Positions 15,468 through 22,876 of a stretch of 45,779 nt of DNA are shown here, one piece after another (position 1 is the stretch's first letter; each line of letters starts with the position of its first letter). The position numbers and the translations under genes are program-made. The stretch comes from JAICYJ01 sp035695105 (GTDB taxonomy: Bacteria; Actinomycetota; Thermoleophilia; Gaiellales; JAICJC01). Location of the stretch: the NCBI GenBank assembly GCA_035695105.1, contig DASSEV010000054.1, forward strand, positions 1 to 45,779, written 5' to 3'. The notes under the pieces are model-generated. The model saw only the letters and a list, made by a program, of their open reading frames with translations, had not been told where the DNA came from and did no database searches.

Positions 15468-16340
15468 ATGGAAGGCAGCAGCACGCCCGAGCATCACCGC
15501 AAGCGGCCGACCGAGGAGCGGCTGATCCTGGACGAGGTCACCGATCAGCTGGCCACGACGATGCAGCTGCTGAGCGGCGATCCTGACGAGGCGGCCGCCC
15601 GGGCATTCGCGGAGATCGGCGTGGACACCCGCACCGAGGCGGCACTGCTCAGCGAGATCGGCGCCGCCGGCCCGCTGGCGCATCCCGACCGGTTCGAGCA
15701 GAGCCACCGGCTGGCGATGCGGGTGCTCGAGGTGGCTGACCGCGACGGCTGGCGGCATCCGAAGCTGCGCCCGCTCGGGCCGGCGGCGGGTCCCGCCCGG
15801 TCGGCGGTCGAGTTCGTCGCACGCACGATCGTCCGCGGGTACGTCGCGCAGGTCGTGCGATCGCTGTCGCGGTTGTACGCGCGGCGTGAGAGCCAATCCC
15901 AGACCGGCTCGCCCGAGCGGCGGATGCTGGCGCGGGCGCGAATCCAGACGGACCGGCTGACGCTCGGGTACAAGGGCGGCAACCTGCCGCTGCCGACGGT
16001 GCTGATCGGCGGCGCGGCGGTGCCGGTGCTGGCATCGATCGCGCGGTCGGCGGGAGCGCTGCAGGGCGCCGGGCGGCCGGTGCTGATCGGGATCGGCCTG
16101 TTGCTGGCGATCCTGTTCGCAGCGCTCGCGTGGGTGCTGCTGCAGGGCGCGGGCCTCGCGCACAGGCGGATCCAGGTGGCGGTAACCCCGGCGCTCGAGG
16201 CGCTGTGGGAGACGATCGGGCACGCCGGCCGGCCGCCGCGCGACCAGAGCCAGACGATCGCGGCGGCGGCGATCGCCCTGACCGCGCTGGCCTGGTTCGT
16301 CGTGCCGATCGCCATCGCGGTGCTCACAGCGGTGCTCTGA
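15468..16340 (+). CDS. Membrane protein of unknown function, three C-terminal helices
   Basis: 290 residues, not recognised. The first about 190 residues are soluble and charged, mostly helical. Three hydrophobic segments follow: about 197-218 (LPLPTVLIGGAAVPVLASI), about 225-250 (PVLIGIGLLLAILFAALAWVLL) and about 262-290 at the very C-terminus (IAAAAIALTALAWFVVPIAIAV). The ATG at 15468 is chosen because TAGCGT sits 8 nt upstream and the longer frame before it is basic and overlaps the tetR control region. It is followed by a hairpin and the PilZ gene on the same strand. No catalytic motif is visible. Confidence 0.7.
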   Translation: MEGSSTPEHHRKRPTEERLILDEVTDQLATTMQLLSGDPDEAAARAFAEIGVDTRTEAALLSEIGAAGPLAHPDRFEQSHRLAMRVLEVADRDGWRHPKLRPLGPAAGPARSAVEFVARTIVRGYVAQVVRSLSRLYARRESQSQTGSPERRMLARARIQTDRLTLGYKGGNLPLPTVLIGGAAVPVLASIARSAGALQGAGRPVLIGIGLLLAILFAALAWVLLQGAGLAHRRIQVAVTPALEALWETIGHAGRPPRDQSQTIAAAAIALTALAWFVVPIAIAVLTAVL

Positions 16341-16440
16341 CCCGTCAGCTGCGTTGCCAGACCGCGCACGCGCCCCGACGGCCGTCTTTGAGACCGCCAA
16401 GCCCCGAGCCGCGCAGCCATGCGATCAGCCGTCAGACCGC

Positions 16441-16467
16441 CGCCGCCCGGCCGCAGTCCGGGCGGCG
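16441..16467 (+). terminator. Hairpin terminator candidate
   Basis: A perfect 10-bp inverted repeat (CGCCGCCCGG / CCGGGCGGCG) with a 7-nt loop lies about 100 bp after the membrane-protein stop and about 60 bp before the PilZ gene. No U-tract. It may end the upstream transcript. The rest of this 185-bp gap shows nothing else. Confidence 0.45.
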
Positions 16468-16525
16468 CCCTGGGTCTGGTGCGAATCCACTTCAGCCGGC
16501 GCCAGAATTGTCCGATACGTGGGCC

Positions 16526-17284
16526 ATGACGCCGCTGTCGCCGGTGGATGCAATGTCCCTGCTGTTCGCCCGCCCCGAGGCCGAGCTCGAGCTCGACGGT
16601 GGCGGGCTGCTGCGCGTCACCCGCATGTCGGTGGACGGCGAGCGCGCCGTGGTCACCGCCCCCCGCCTATCCGTCGCCACCGGCATGACGCTCACCGGCC
16701 GCGTCGTCGGCCCGGACTCCCGTCCCTGGGAGATCCATCTGCTCGTCGAGGACGCCAGCTACCACACCCCTGACCTGGCCATGGTGCGCATGCACCCAAC
16801 CGCGATTCGCGTCGACGAGAGCCGCCGGGCCGCCGAGCGCGTGCCGATCGGCGGGGTTGCATGGCTCGAGGCCGTCAACTGCCAGGACGTCGTCGACGGC
16901 GACCGGGTCGAGGGCACGCTCGAGGACCTCTCCCGAACAGGCGTTGCCTTCACGACCGCGCGGCTGCTCCGCGTCGGCGACCGCCTGATCTTCCACGGCC
17001 GCTTCTTCGCCGACTCGATCAGCGGCGAGGTGCGAGTCGCCTCCGTGCGGCCGTCGTCCGCGCCCGGGCACACCATCGTCGGCGCACGGTTCCTCGAGCT
17101 CGACCGCGAGAGCGTTGCCCGCGTCGACCGCATCCTCTCGGGCGGCCGCGAGCCGGTTCCCGAGAGCCCCGGCGGCCTCTCGCTCGCCGCTCTGCGCGAG
17201 CTCGCGGCGAATGCTCCCGTCGAGGACGACGACGTGGACGAGGCCGGCGGCGGCTGGCTCAGCCGCATCCGGCGCGACCGCTAG
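16526..17284 (+). CDS. PilZ-domain c-di-GMP-binding protein
   Basis: 252 residues. An N-terminal beta-rich domain (about 15-95) resembles the YcgR-like flagellar-brake fold. It is followed by a PilZ domain with both c-di-GMP-binding motifs: RxxxR in SRRAAERVP (about 94-98) and D-x-S-x-x-G in EDLSRTGVAF (about 133-138). The C-terminus ends with an acidic linker and a basic tail (SRIRRDR). It is expected to be an effector that reads c-di-GMP made by cyclases such as the one at 8132-9706. The output partner is not in the window. Its TAG stop overlaps the convergent cupin stop on the palindrome CTAG. Confidence 0.85.
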   Translation: MTPLSPVDAMSLLFARPEAELELDGGGLLRVTRMSVDGERAVVTAPRLSVATGMTLTGRVVGPDSRPWEIHLLVEDASYHTPDLAMVRMHPTAIRVDESRRAAERVPIGGVAWLEAVNCQDVVDGDRVEGTLEDLSRTGVAFTTARLLRVGDRLIFHGRFFADSISGEVRVASVRPSSAPGHTIVGARFLELDRESVARVDRILSGGREPVPESPGGLSLAALRELAANAPVEDDDVDEAGGGWLSRIRRDR

Positions 17285-17685
17285 AGCTGCTGCTCCGGCG
17301 TGTACGGCCGGCCGGGCGTGCCGCCGACACAGAGGACGAGCGTGCCGTCCTCCAGCGCGACTGCCTCGCGCCGCACCTCGTGCTCGACCCACAGCATGCC
17401 GCCCGGGCCGAGCTCGACCGCCTCACCGCCGCAGGTGAACCGCGCCCGCCCACGGATGATCACATAGAGCTCCTCCTGCTCGCCGTAGGCGGTCTCGGTG
17501 TGCGGGACGATCAGCTCACGCCCGGCGTCGGCCTCGTTGGCGTTCACGCCGAACCCTGCGATGCCGAGCTGCTCTCCGATCGAGTGCCAGCTGCGTCCGA
17601 AGTCCCGCTCCCGGGCCCATTCGTCCCAGAAGCCGGGCGCCGCGGTGCTGGGCACCTCCTCGATCTGTCCGGCGCGCCAGCTCAG
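17281..17685 (-). CDS. Cupin-domain protein
   Basis: 134 residues from a CTG start at 17685 that shares CTGA with the upstream stop, the same overlap geometry as its neighbours. A GTG eleven codons later is the alternative. The single cupin barrel shows IVPHTETAYGEQEELYVIIRGRARFTCGGEAVELGPGGMLWVEHEVRREAVA. The family metal residues are partly present: His in PHTE, Glu in EQEELY and His in WVEHEV. The later part is a usual second cupin motif. It is the third gene after the alcohol dehydrogenase and the metallohydrolase and is probably co-transcribed. Its role there is unclear; many such cupins act as small-molecule sensors or dioxygenase-like enzymes. Confidence 0.75.
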   Translation of the reverse strand: MSWRAGQIEEVPSTAAPGFWDEWARERDFGRSWHSIGEQLGIAGFGVNANEADAGRELIVPHTETAYGEQEELYVIIRGRARFTCGGEAVELGPGGMLWVEHEVRREAVALEDGTLVLCVGGTPGRPYTPEQQL

Positions 17686-18383
17686 CGCTGCACCTGCGAC
17701 CCGCCGACGATCTGGTCGCGCCCGTCGGGGTATCGCACCCAGGCCTTGTTGGTGCCGTCGTAGTCGGGCGCCCACAGGATCAGCGTGGCGTCCTCGCCGC
17801 GTACGGTGCACGGATCGCTCCCCTCGGCGTCCAGGCCGCGCCAAATCCGGATGAACGGGTTGCGCTCCCACTCGTCGCCGATCGTCGTCGGCAGCGTGTG
17901 GCCGGGATGCACGCGCACCGAGCCGTCGAGCGCCATCAGCCTGTCGATCGACCGGCGCATGTCGGCAAAGCCCGTGGGCCCACCGCCGGACGTGCCACCG
18001 AGCGTGCCCTTGAACAGCACGTCGGCGGTGAAGACGTCGCTCCCGGAGACCAGGAAGGACAGATGGTCGAGGCAGTGCCCCGGCGTGAACAGCGCGCGGA
18101 TCTCGAGGCCACCCGACTCGACGACGGCGTCGTCGCCCAGCTCCGGCCAGCGCAGCAACGGCACTCCGTACCGCTCCGCCGTCTCCTCGACCCCGACCAC
18201 GTGGTCATGATGGCCGTGCGTCACGAGCACGTGCGTGATCGTGATGCCGTCGTCGCGAACGCGCTGCTCGAGCGGCTCGGTGACACCGTTGCCATCGATG
18301 AAGACGCCGCTGCCGCCCGGGCCCTCGGCGACCAGGTAGGCGTTCGATGTCCACTGCGGGTGCTCCGCGCGCTCGACGATCAC
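17682..18383 (-). CDS. Metallo-beta-lactamase-fold hydrolase (glyoxalase II-like)
   Basis: 233 residues. The zinc-binding motif THGHHDH is at 55-61 (H56, H58, D60, H61), followed by TPGHCLDHLSF and HPGHTLPTTIGDEW with the remaining His ligands. This places it with glyoxalase II and related thioester hydrolases. The GTG start at 18383 overlaps the alcohol dehydrogenase stop on GTGA. A class III alcohol dehydrogenase next to an MBL hydrolase is the arrangement known for thiol-dependent formaldehyde oxidation in mycobacteria (mscR and its neighbour), so hydrolysis of an S-formyl thiol adduct is the likely job. This is inference; no assay-type residue defines it. Confidence 0.82.
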   Translation of the reverse strand: MIVERAEHPQWTSNAYLVAEGPGGSGVFIDGNGVTEPLEQRVRDDGITITHVLVTHGHHDHVVGVEETAERYGVPLLRWPELGDDAVVESGGLEIRALFTPGHCLDHLSFLVSGSDVFTADVLFKGTLGGTSGGGPTGFADMRRSIDRLMALDGSVRVHPGHTLPTTIGDEWERNPFIRIWRGLDAEGSDPCTVRGEDATLILWAPDYDGTNKAWVRYPDGRDQIVGGSQVQR

Positions 18384-19489
18384 GCGTCGAACCTGATCAC
18401 GCTGCGGATGCCGTCCTGCGCCTCCATCAGCTCGAAGCCGCGGTTCACGTCGTCCAGCGTGATGTGGTGCGAGATGAACGGGTCGACGTCGATGTCCCCC
18501 GCCAGCCACCGGTCGACGAGGCGAGGCACGCCCTCACGCCCCTTGACGCCGCCGAAGCTGCTGCCGGCGATGCGGCGGCCGGTGATCAGGAACCGCGGGA
18601 TCACGTTCAGCGTCTCGCCCTTGCCCGCGACGCCCGCCACCGTGCACAGGCCCCAGCCCATCCGCGCCGACTCCACCGCCTGGCGCATGACGTTGACGTT
18701 GCCGGTCGCCTCGAAGGTGTAGTCAGCCCCGAACCCGCCCGTCATCTCGACGATCCGCTCGACGGCGTCGTCGCCGCCGATCATCGTCTCGGTGGCACCC
18801 TGGCCGCGCGCGAGCTCGAGCCTGCCCTCGGACATGTCCACACAGATGATCCGCTCGGCGCCCTGCAGCCTGCAGCCGGCCACGGCGCCGAGGCCGACCA
18901 TGCCGGCGCCGAACACGACGCACGTCGATCCGGGCTCGACCTTCGCCGTGTTCATCGCGGCGCCCAGCCCCGTCGAGAGCCCGCAGGCGAACAGGGCGGC
19001 GCCCTCGAGCGGCGCATCCGGCGAGACCTTCGCCAGCGCGATCTCCGGCATCACGGTGTACTCGGCGAACGTCGAGGTGCCCATGAAGTGCCTGATCGGC
19101 TCGCCATCGCGTGAGAGGCGGGTGGTGCCGTCGGGCAGGTAGCCCTTCCCCTGCATGTCGCGGATGGCGAGGCAGAGGTTGGTCTTCGGGCTCAGGCAGT
19201 GGATGCATTCGCCGCACTGCGGCGAGAACAGCGTCACGACGTGGTCACCCGGCGCGAGGGAGGCGACGCCCTCGCCGACCCGCTCCACGACGCCGGCCCC
19301 CTCGTGGCCGAGCACGGTCGGTGCGTAGCCGGACGGATCGGCACCGGAGGCGGTGTAGAGGTCGGTGTGGCAGACGCCGCAGGCCACGAGCCGGACGAGC
19401 ACCTCGCCCGCACGCGGCTCGGCCAGATCGATCTCCTGCACCACGAGCGGCTGTCCGAACTCCTCGAGCACTGCGGCGCGGATCCTCAC
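18380..19489 (-). CDS. Class III zinc alcohol dehydrogenase (thiol-dependent formaldehyde dehydrogenase-like)
   Basis: 369-residue medium-chain dehydrogenase. Catalytic zinc ligands are C40 (GVCHTD), H62-E63 (GHEGAG) and C169 (LFACGLSTG). The structural zinc site is C92, C95, C98 and C106 (QCGECIHC...C). R110 in AIRDMQGKG corresponds to the Arg that class III enzymes use to hold the thiol-adduct carboxylate, and the HFMGTSTFAEYTV block is class-III-like. The nucleotide fold is VVFGAGMVGLG with D at the strand end (ICVD), so NAD. Likely substrate is the S-hydroxymethyl adduct of mycothiol or another thiol. The GTG at 19489 is the start; the longer upstream frame overlaps the divergent nitroreductase. 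TAGACT lies 8 nt before it. Confidence 0.88.
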   Translation of the reverse strand: MRIRAAVLEEFGQPLVVQEIDLAEPRAGEVLVRLVACGVCHTDLYTASGADPSGYAPTVLGHEGAGVVERVGEGVASLAPGDHVVTLFSPQCGECIHCLSPKTNLCLAIRDMQGKGYLPDGTTRLSRDGEPIRHFMGTSTFAEYTVMPEIALAKVSPDAPLEGAALFACGLSTGLGAAMNTAKVEPGSTCVVFGAGMVGLGAVAGCRLQGAERIICVDMSEGRLELARGQGATETMIGGDDAVERIVEMTGGFGADYTFEATGNVNVMRQAVESARMGWGLCTVAGVAGKGETLNVIPRFLITGRRIAGSSFGGVKGREGVPRLVDRWLAGDIDVDPFISHHITLDDVNRGFELMEAQDGIRSVIRFDA

Positions 19490-19497
19490 GGACGCGG

Positions 19498-19507
19498 AGT
19501 CTACAGT
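19498..19507. promoter_or_regulatory. Back-to-back -10 elements for alcohol dehydrogenase and nitroreductase
   Basis: AGTCTACAGT contains TACAGT forward (9 nt before the nitroreductase ATG) and TAGACT reverse (8 nt before the dehydrogenase GTG). The two hexamers share the central TA. Only 27 bp separate the two start codons. Confidence 0.45.
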
Positions 19508-19516
19508 TCCGGCGGC

Positions 19517-20041
19517 ATGGGATTCCAGCCGACGATGGGCGTCGAGGAGGCGATCCGCAGCCGCCGCACGCACAAGGTCTACCGCTCCGAGCCGGTGCCG
19601 CGGAGCGACCTCGACGCGCTGTTCGAGCTGGCCCGGTGGGCTCCCAACCACCACCTCACCAACCCCTGGCGGTTCCGCGTGATCGGGCCTCGGGCGCTGG
19701 CCGCGCTGAAGGAGGCTGACCCCGCAGGAGCGGCGAAGCTCGACCGTGCCCCGACCCTGGTCGCGTGCTCGGTTGTCCAGACCGACGACGAGGCGCAGAA
19801 CGAGGAGGACGTGGCCGCGGGCGCCTCTGCGGTCTACGCCATCATGCTGGCCGCGCACGCCCGTGGCATCGCCACGTACTGGCGAACGCCGGTGGTGCTC
19901 CGGTCATCCGCCGGCCGCGCGGCTGCCGGGATCCCGGCCGGCGAGCACGTGCTCGGGCTGCTGCATCTCGGATATGCCGATCGCGACTGGCAAGCGCCCG
20001 ACCGCAAGCCGCCGGAGCGGTTCGTCACCTATCTGGACTGA
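19517..20041 (+). CDS. Nitroreductase family protein
   Basis: 174-residue FMN-dependent nitroreductase-fold protein. The family's N-terminal FMN phosphate-binding stretch AIRSRRTHKVYRSEPVP is at about 11-27 and the ARWAPNHHLTNPWRFRVIG block at about 39-58. The C-terminal part has GIATYWRTP and the G-HLGYADRDW...KPPERFVTYLD end. The length is that of small one-domain members. ATG 19517 fits the -10 spacing; ATG 19535 (MGVEEAIRSRR) is an alternative. The last base of its TGA is the first base of the next ATG, so the methyltransferase is translationally coupled. The substrate is unknown. Confidence 0.85.
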   Translation: MGFQPTMGVEEAIRSRRTHKVYRSEPVPRSDLDALFELARWAPNHHLTNPWRFRVIGPRALAALKEADPAGAAKLDRAPTLVACSVVQTDDEAQNEEDVAAGASAVYAIMLAAHARGIATYWRTPVVLRSSAGRAAAGIPAGEHVLGLLHLGYADRDWQAPDRKPPERFVTYLD

Positions 20042-20733
20042 TGGACCGCTCGGAGTGGTCACGCGCGGCGCACGGCGACATGGAGTTCATGGGCCCCTAC
20101 GACGCGTCCAGCCTGGATGCGCTGTTCGAGGACATCGACGTCCCGGTCGGCGGCCGGGTGCTCGACCTGGGCTGCGGCAACGGCGCGCTCCTGCGCTGGC
20201 TGGCCGCCCGCGGGCCGATCGAGGGCACGGGCGTCGACCTCGATCCGAGCGGCGAGCCGGCGCCCGGCGTGCAGCTCGTCAGAGGCGACGTCGCCGCGTT
20301 CACGGCCGAGCCGGGGAGCTACGACCTCGTCGCATCCATCGCCGCGGTGACGCCGCTGTCCCGGCTGGCGGCGCTGGCACGGCCGGACGGGCTGGTGCTG
20401 CTCGGCGAGGGCTACTGGAAGCAGCCGCCCAGCGACGACTACCTCGCGGCGCTCGGCGCGAGCCGCGACGAGCTGAGGAGCTGGGACGAGACCGTCGGGA
20501 TGGGGCAGGAGCACGGGCTCACGCTCCTGCGCTCGGTGACGAGCAGCGACGAGGACTGGGAGAGGTACGAGTCCACGTGGGCCGCCAACGGCGAGGCGCA
20601 CGCCGCCGCGCATGCGGGCGAGCCCGGCGTCGAGCAGTTCCTCGAGTGGATCGCAGCGGGGCGCAGGCGGTACGGGGAGCTGGGTGGACGCGAGACGCTC
20701 GGCTTCGCGTTGTTGCTCTTCAACCGCGGGTGA
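20041..20733 (+). CDS. SAM-dependent methyltransferase
   Basis: 230 residues of class I Rossmann-like methyltransferase fold. SAM motif I is VLDLGCGNGALLRWLA (about 40-55), with the acidic residue of motif II in GTGVDLDPSG (about 65). The post-motif region is YDLVASIAAVTPLSRLAALARPDGLVLLGEGYW. It starts directly at the end of the nitroreductase gene (TGATG). The substrate is not recognisable; it resembles small-molecule methyltransferases more than rRNA or protein ones. It ends two bases before the convergent DUF6624-like stop. Confidence 0.85.
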   Translation: MDRSEWSRAAHGDMEFMGPYDASSLDALFEDIDVPVGGRVLDLGCGNGALLRWLAARGPIEGTGVDLDPSGEPAPGVQLVRGDVAAFTAEPGSYDLVASIAAVTPLSRLAALARPDGLVLLGEGYWKQPPSDDYLAALGASRDELRSWDETVGMGQEHGLTLLRSVTSSDEDWERYESTWAANGEAHAAAHAGEPGVEQFLEWIAAGRRRYGELGGRETLGFALLLFNRG

Positions 20734-20735
20734 GC

Positions 20736-21332
20736 TCAGTCCCGCCAGCCGACGGAGCGGGCCCACGCCTCCGCCTGCTGCCGGCGCGCCTGCGGGTCGG
20801 CCGGCGCCAGGTCGCCCTCGGCCGCCGCGGCCTCGCGGACGCTCGCCGTCTGCTCCGATAGGCTGGGCAGGCCGACCAGCGCGCGCCGCTCGTCCACCCC
20901 GTCCGGCTGCTCGATCTGCCACGACGAGAGCTCGCCCCCATCCCAGTCGAAGACCGTGCCGTAGACCTGCGGCCGCCCCTCCTGGAACCTGATGCTGTCG
21001 AGCAGCGTCGCGGGATGCCAGGCGGGAACATCGCCGCGCGCGGCGGCCTCCTCGAGCAGCGGCAGGCACCGCCGCTGGAGAGCCGGATCGCCGATCGCGT
21101 GGTGGAGCACCAGCCATGCCGCGTCGGCTCCGTCCTCGCCGACCAGCGACCGCCCCGGCCAGCCGTGAGCGTCCACCATCTCCGCGAGCCGGTCGCCGTT
21201 CCGCCGGTGGACGATCGCCATCAGCGGGTTGTAGCCGTCGAACAGCGTCCCGTCCGCGACCAGCCGCTCGCGCAGGGCGCCGTCCTCCGCCGCCATGTTC
21301 AGCAGCTCTTCACGCAGGAACAGCTCGATCAC
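20736..21332 (-). CDS. DUF6624-like conserved hypothetical protein
   Basis: 198 residues, with no enzyme motif recognised. The pattern DGYNPLMAIVHRRNGDRLAEMVDAHGWPGRSLVGEDGADAAWLVLHHAIGDPALQRRCLPLLEEAAARGDV resembles the DUF6624 family. In that family an HGWP, a (V)G-x-x-GA-x-AAW and a QHA/DP segment recur. A YGTVFDWD stretch follows (about 130). It is soluble with no signal peptide. The GTG at 21332 is chosen for the 7-nt spacing from TAGCCT on the minus strand; the frame extends upstream into the divergent dppA gene. Function unknown. Confidence 0.65.
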   Translation of the reverse strand: MIELFLREELLNMAAEDGALRERLVADGTLFDGYNPLMAIVHRRNGDRLAEMVDAHGWPGRSLVGEDGADAAWLVLHHAIGDPALQRRCLPLLEEAAARGDVPAWHPATLLDSIRFQEGRPQVYGTVFDWDGGELSSWQIEQPDGVDERRALVGLPSLSEQTASVREAAAAEGDLAPADPQARRQQAEAWARSVGWRD

Positions 21333-21338
21333 GGTCTG

Positions 21339-21345
21339 TAGGCTA
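21339..21345. promoter_or_regulatory. Symmetric -10 element shared by dppA and the DUF6624-like gene
   Basis: TAGGCTA reads TAGGCT forward (7 nt before the dppA GTG at 21352) and TAGCCT reverse (7 nt before the GTG at 21332). Just 19 bp separate the two starts, so one symmetric element is the only room for both promoters' -10 regions. Confidence 0.5.
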
Positions 21346-21351
21346 TCGGCC

Positions 21352-22182
21352 GTGAAGGTCTTCATCGTGAGCGATATGGAGGGCGTCGCCGGCGTCACCA
21401 ACTGGTACGAGGTGGACGGCGGCGAGCCGCTCCACGCCGACCGCTCCCGGCTCTACACCGAGGAGATCAACGCGGCGGTCCGCGGCGCCTTCAACGGCGG
21501 CGCCACGGAGGTCGTCGTGATGGACTGCCACGGCGCCGGCAAGGGCTGGACGTTCAACTCGCTGATCCCGGACCTGCTCGATTCGCGCTGCGACTTCGTC
21601 GTGCAGCGCGAGTGGACCGAGTACACCGAGTTCCTCGAGCAGGGATGCGACGCCGCACTGTTCGTCGGCATGCACGCGATGGCGGGCACGCCGGACGGCG
21701 TCATGAACCACACTGTGTCGGGCACCGGATGGCGCAACCTCTCGTTCAACGGCACGCTGGTCGGCGAGACCGGGATCAACGCCGCGCTCTGCGGCACCTG
21801 GGGCTGCCCCGTGCTGATGGTGACCGGCGACCGCGCCGTCTGCCGGGAGGGCAAGGCGCTCCTCGGCGACGGTCTCACGACCGTCGAGGTGAAGCAGGGG
21901 CTGGGACGCTTCAGCGCCCGCCACATCTCCCCGCTCCGCGCTCGCGCCATGATCGAGCAGGCGGCGACCGACGCGCTGCGGAACCCGGGCGCCGTGACCC
22001 CGTACGACCCAGGCAGCCCGTGCGAGATCCGGATCGAGCTGGCGCTCAGCGAGGAGGTCGAGCGCTACCGGCAGAGCCCGATCGTCGAGGTCGCGGACGG
22101 CCGCACCCTGGTCTCACGCGCGGACGACTGGTGGACGGCGTGGAGCCAGTTCTACGCCACGTTCTTCCGCACGGTCGAGTAG
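21352..22182 (+). CDS. dppA: D-aminopeptidase, M55 family
   Basis: 276 residues. DppA is a zinc aminopeptidase that removes D-amino acids such as D-Ala from peptides, thought to recycle cell-wall peptides. The metal residues are all visible: D8 and E10 in SDMEGVAG, H60 in MDCHGAGKGW, H108 in GMHAMAGT and E139 in NGTLVGETGINA. D8, E10 and H60 match the positions in the Bacillus enzyme. The GTG at 21352 is the start because the protein then begins at MKVFIVSDMEG as in the family and TAGGCT is 7 nt away. Its stop abuts the convergent acetyltransferase stop with no gap. No peptide transporter is adjacent. Confidence 0.92.
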   Translation: MKVFIVSDMEGVAGVTNWYEVDGGEPLHADRSRLYTEEINAAVRGAFNGGATEVVVMDCHGAGKGWTFNSLIPDLLDSRCDFVVQREWTEYTEFLEQGCDAALFVGMHAMAGTPDGVMNHTVSGTGWRNLSFNGTLVGETGINAALCGTWGCPVLMVTGDRAVCREGKALLGDGLTTVEVKQGLGRFSARHISPLRARAMIEQAATDALRNPGAVTPYDPGSPCEIRIELALSEEVERYRQSPIVEVADGRTLVSRADDWWTAWSQFYATFFRTVE

Positions 22183-22872
22183 TCAGTCCAGGATCAGGTC
22201 GAAGCGCTCGCGCAGGACCACGCGCCACTCCTCCTCCCCCGACAGCTCCCGTTCGCTGCTTCGCTCGCCGACCTGCTCCGTCAGCGTCAGCTCGCGAAGC
22301 GAGATGCGGCCCCCAGGAACCGCCCTGTGGGCGACACGGGTGCGGACGAAGCCCGAGTCGGGCGACGTCTGCAGCTCGTCGCACACCTGCTGGAAGTCGT
22401 CGATCGCCCGCGGCTCGGTGCTGAAGTGCACCGACAGGCCGTCGGCATGCGGGATCACGCGATCCGGCAGCTCGGCCAGGCGAACGGGCTCGAACTCCTG
22501 TCCCGCCCCGAAGCCGACATCGGCGACCCATGGCTCATCCAGGTGCACGAGGAGCAGCAGATGGGCGAGATCCTGGCTCACCCAGTCCGTGCCGTGCACC
22601 CGTGATCCCAGCAGCGTCACCTCGAACCCGAGCGTCTCGAGCAGGCCCGCGAACAGACCGTTCAGCTCGAAGCACCAGCCGCCGCGGCTCCGCTCGACGA
22701 TCTTTCGGTAGTTCGCCTCCGGGTCGAGCACCAGCCGGCGCCCGAGCTGGATGTCCAGGTTCTCGAACGGCACCGCCAGCATGTGCGCGCGCTGCAGCGC
22801 CGCGAGCGTCCGAGGCGAGGGATCGCGGCCGCCCTCGTACCCGATCCGCTCCAGGTACCGGTCGGCGTCCAG
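22183..22872 (-). CDS. nat: Arylamine N-acetyltransferase, probable CTG start
   Basis: The enzyme transfers acetyl from acetyl-CoA to arylamines or hydrazines. The triad is C67 (RGGWCFELNG), H104 (DLAHLLLLV) and D118 (WVADVGFG). An ATG-only reading would begin at 22782 and lose the conserved N-terminal helices. In frame upstream, the codons read DADRYLERIGYEGGRDPSPR and then TLAALQRAH, the normal NAT N-terminus. The only initiator fitting the normal start is CTG at 22872, 5 bp after the preceding stop. That gives 229 residues. The C-terminal domain is shorter than in most NATs (260-280). It is co-transcribed with the membrane protein upstream. Confidence 0.85.
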   Translation of the reverse strand: MDADRYLERIGYEGGRDPSPRTLAALQRAHMLAVPFENLDIQLGRRLVLDPEANYRKIVERSRGGWCFELNGLFAGLLETLGFEVTLLGSRVHGTDWVSQDLAHLLLLVHLDEPWVADVGFGAGQEFEPVRLAELPDRVIPHADGLSVHFSTEPRAIDDFQQVCDELQTSPDSGFVRTRVAHRAVPGGRISLRELTLTEQVGERSSERELSGEEEWRVVLRERFDLILD

Positions 22873-22876
22873 GGCG

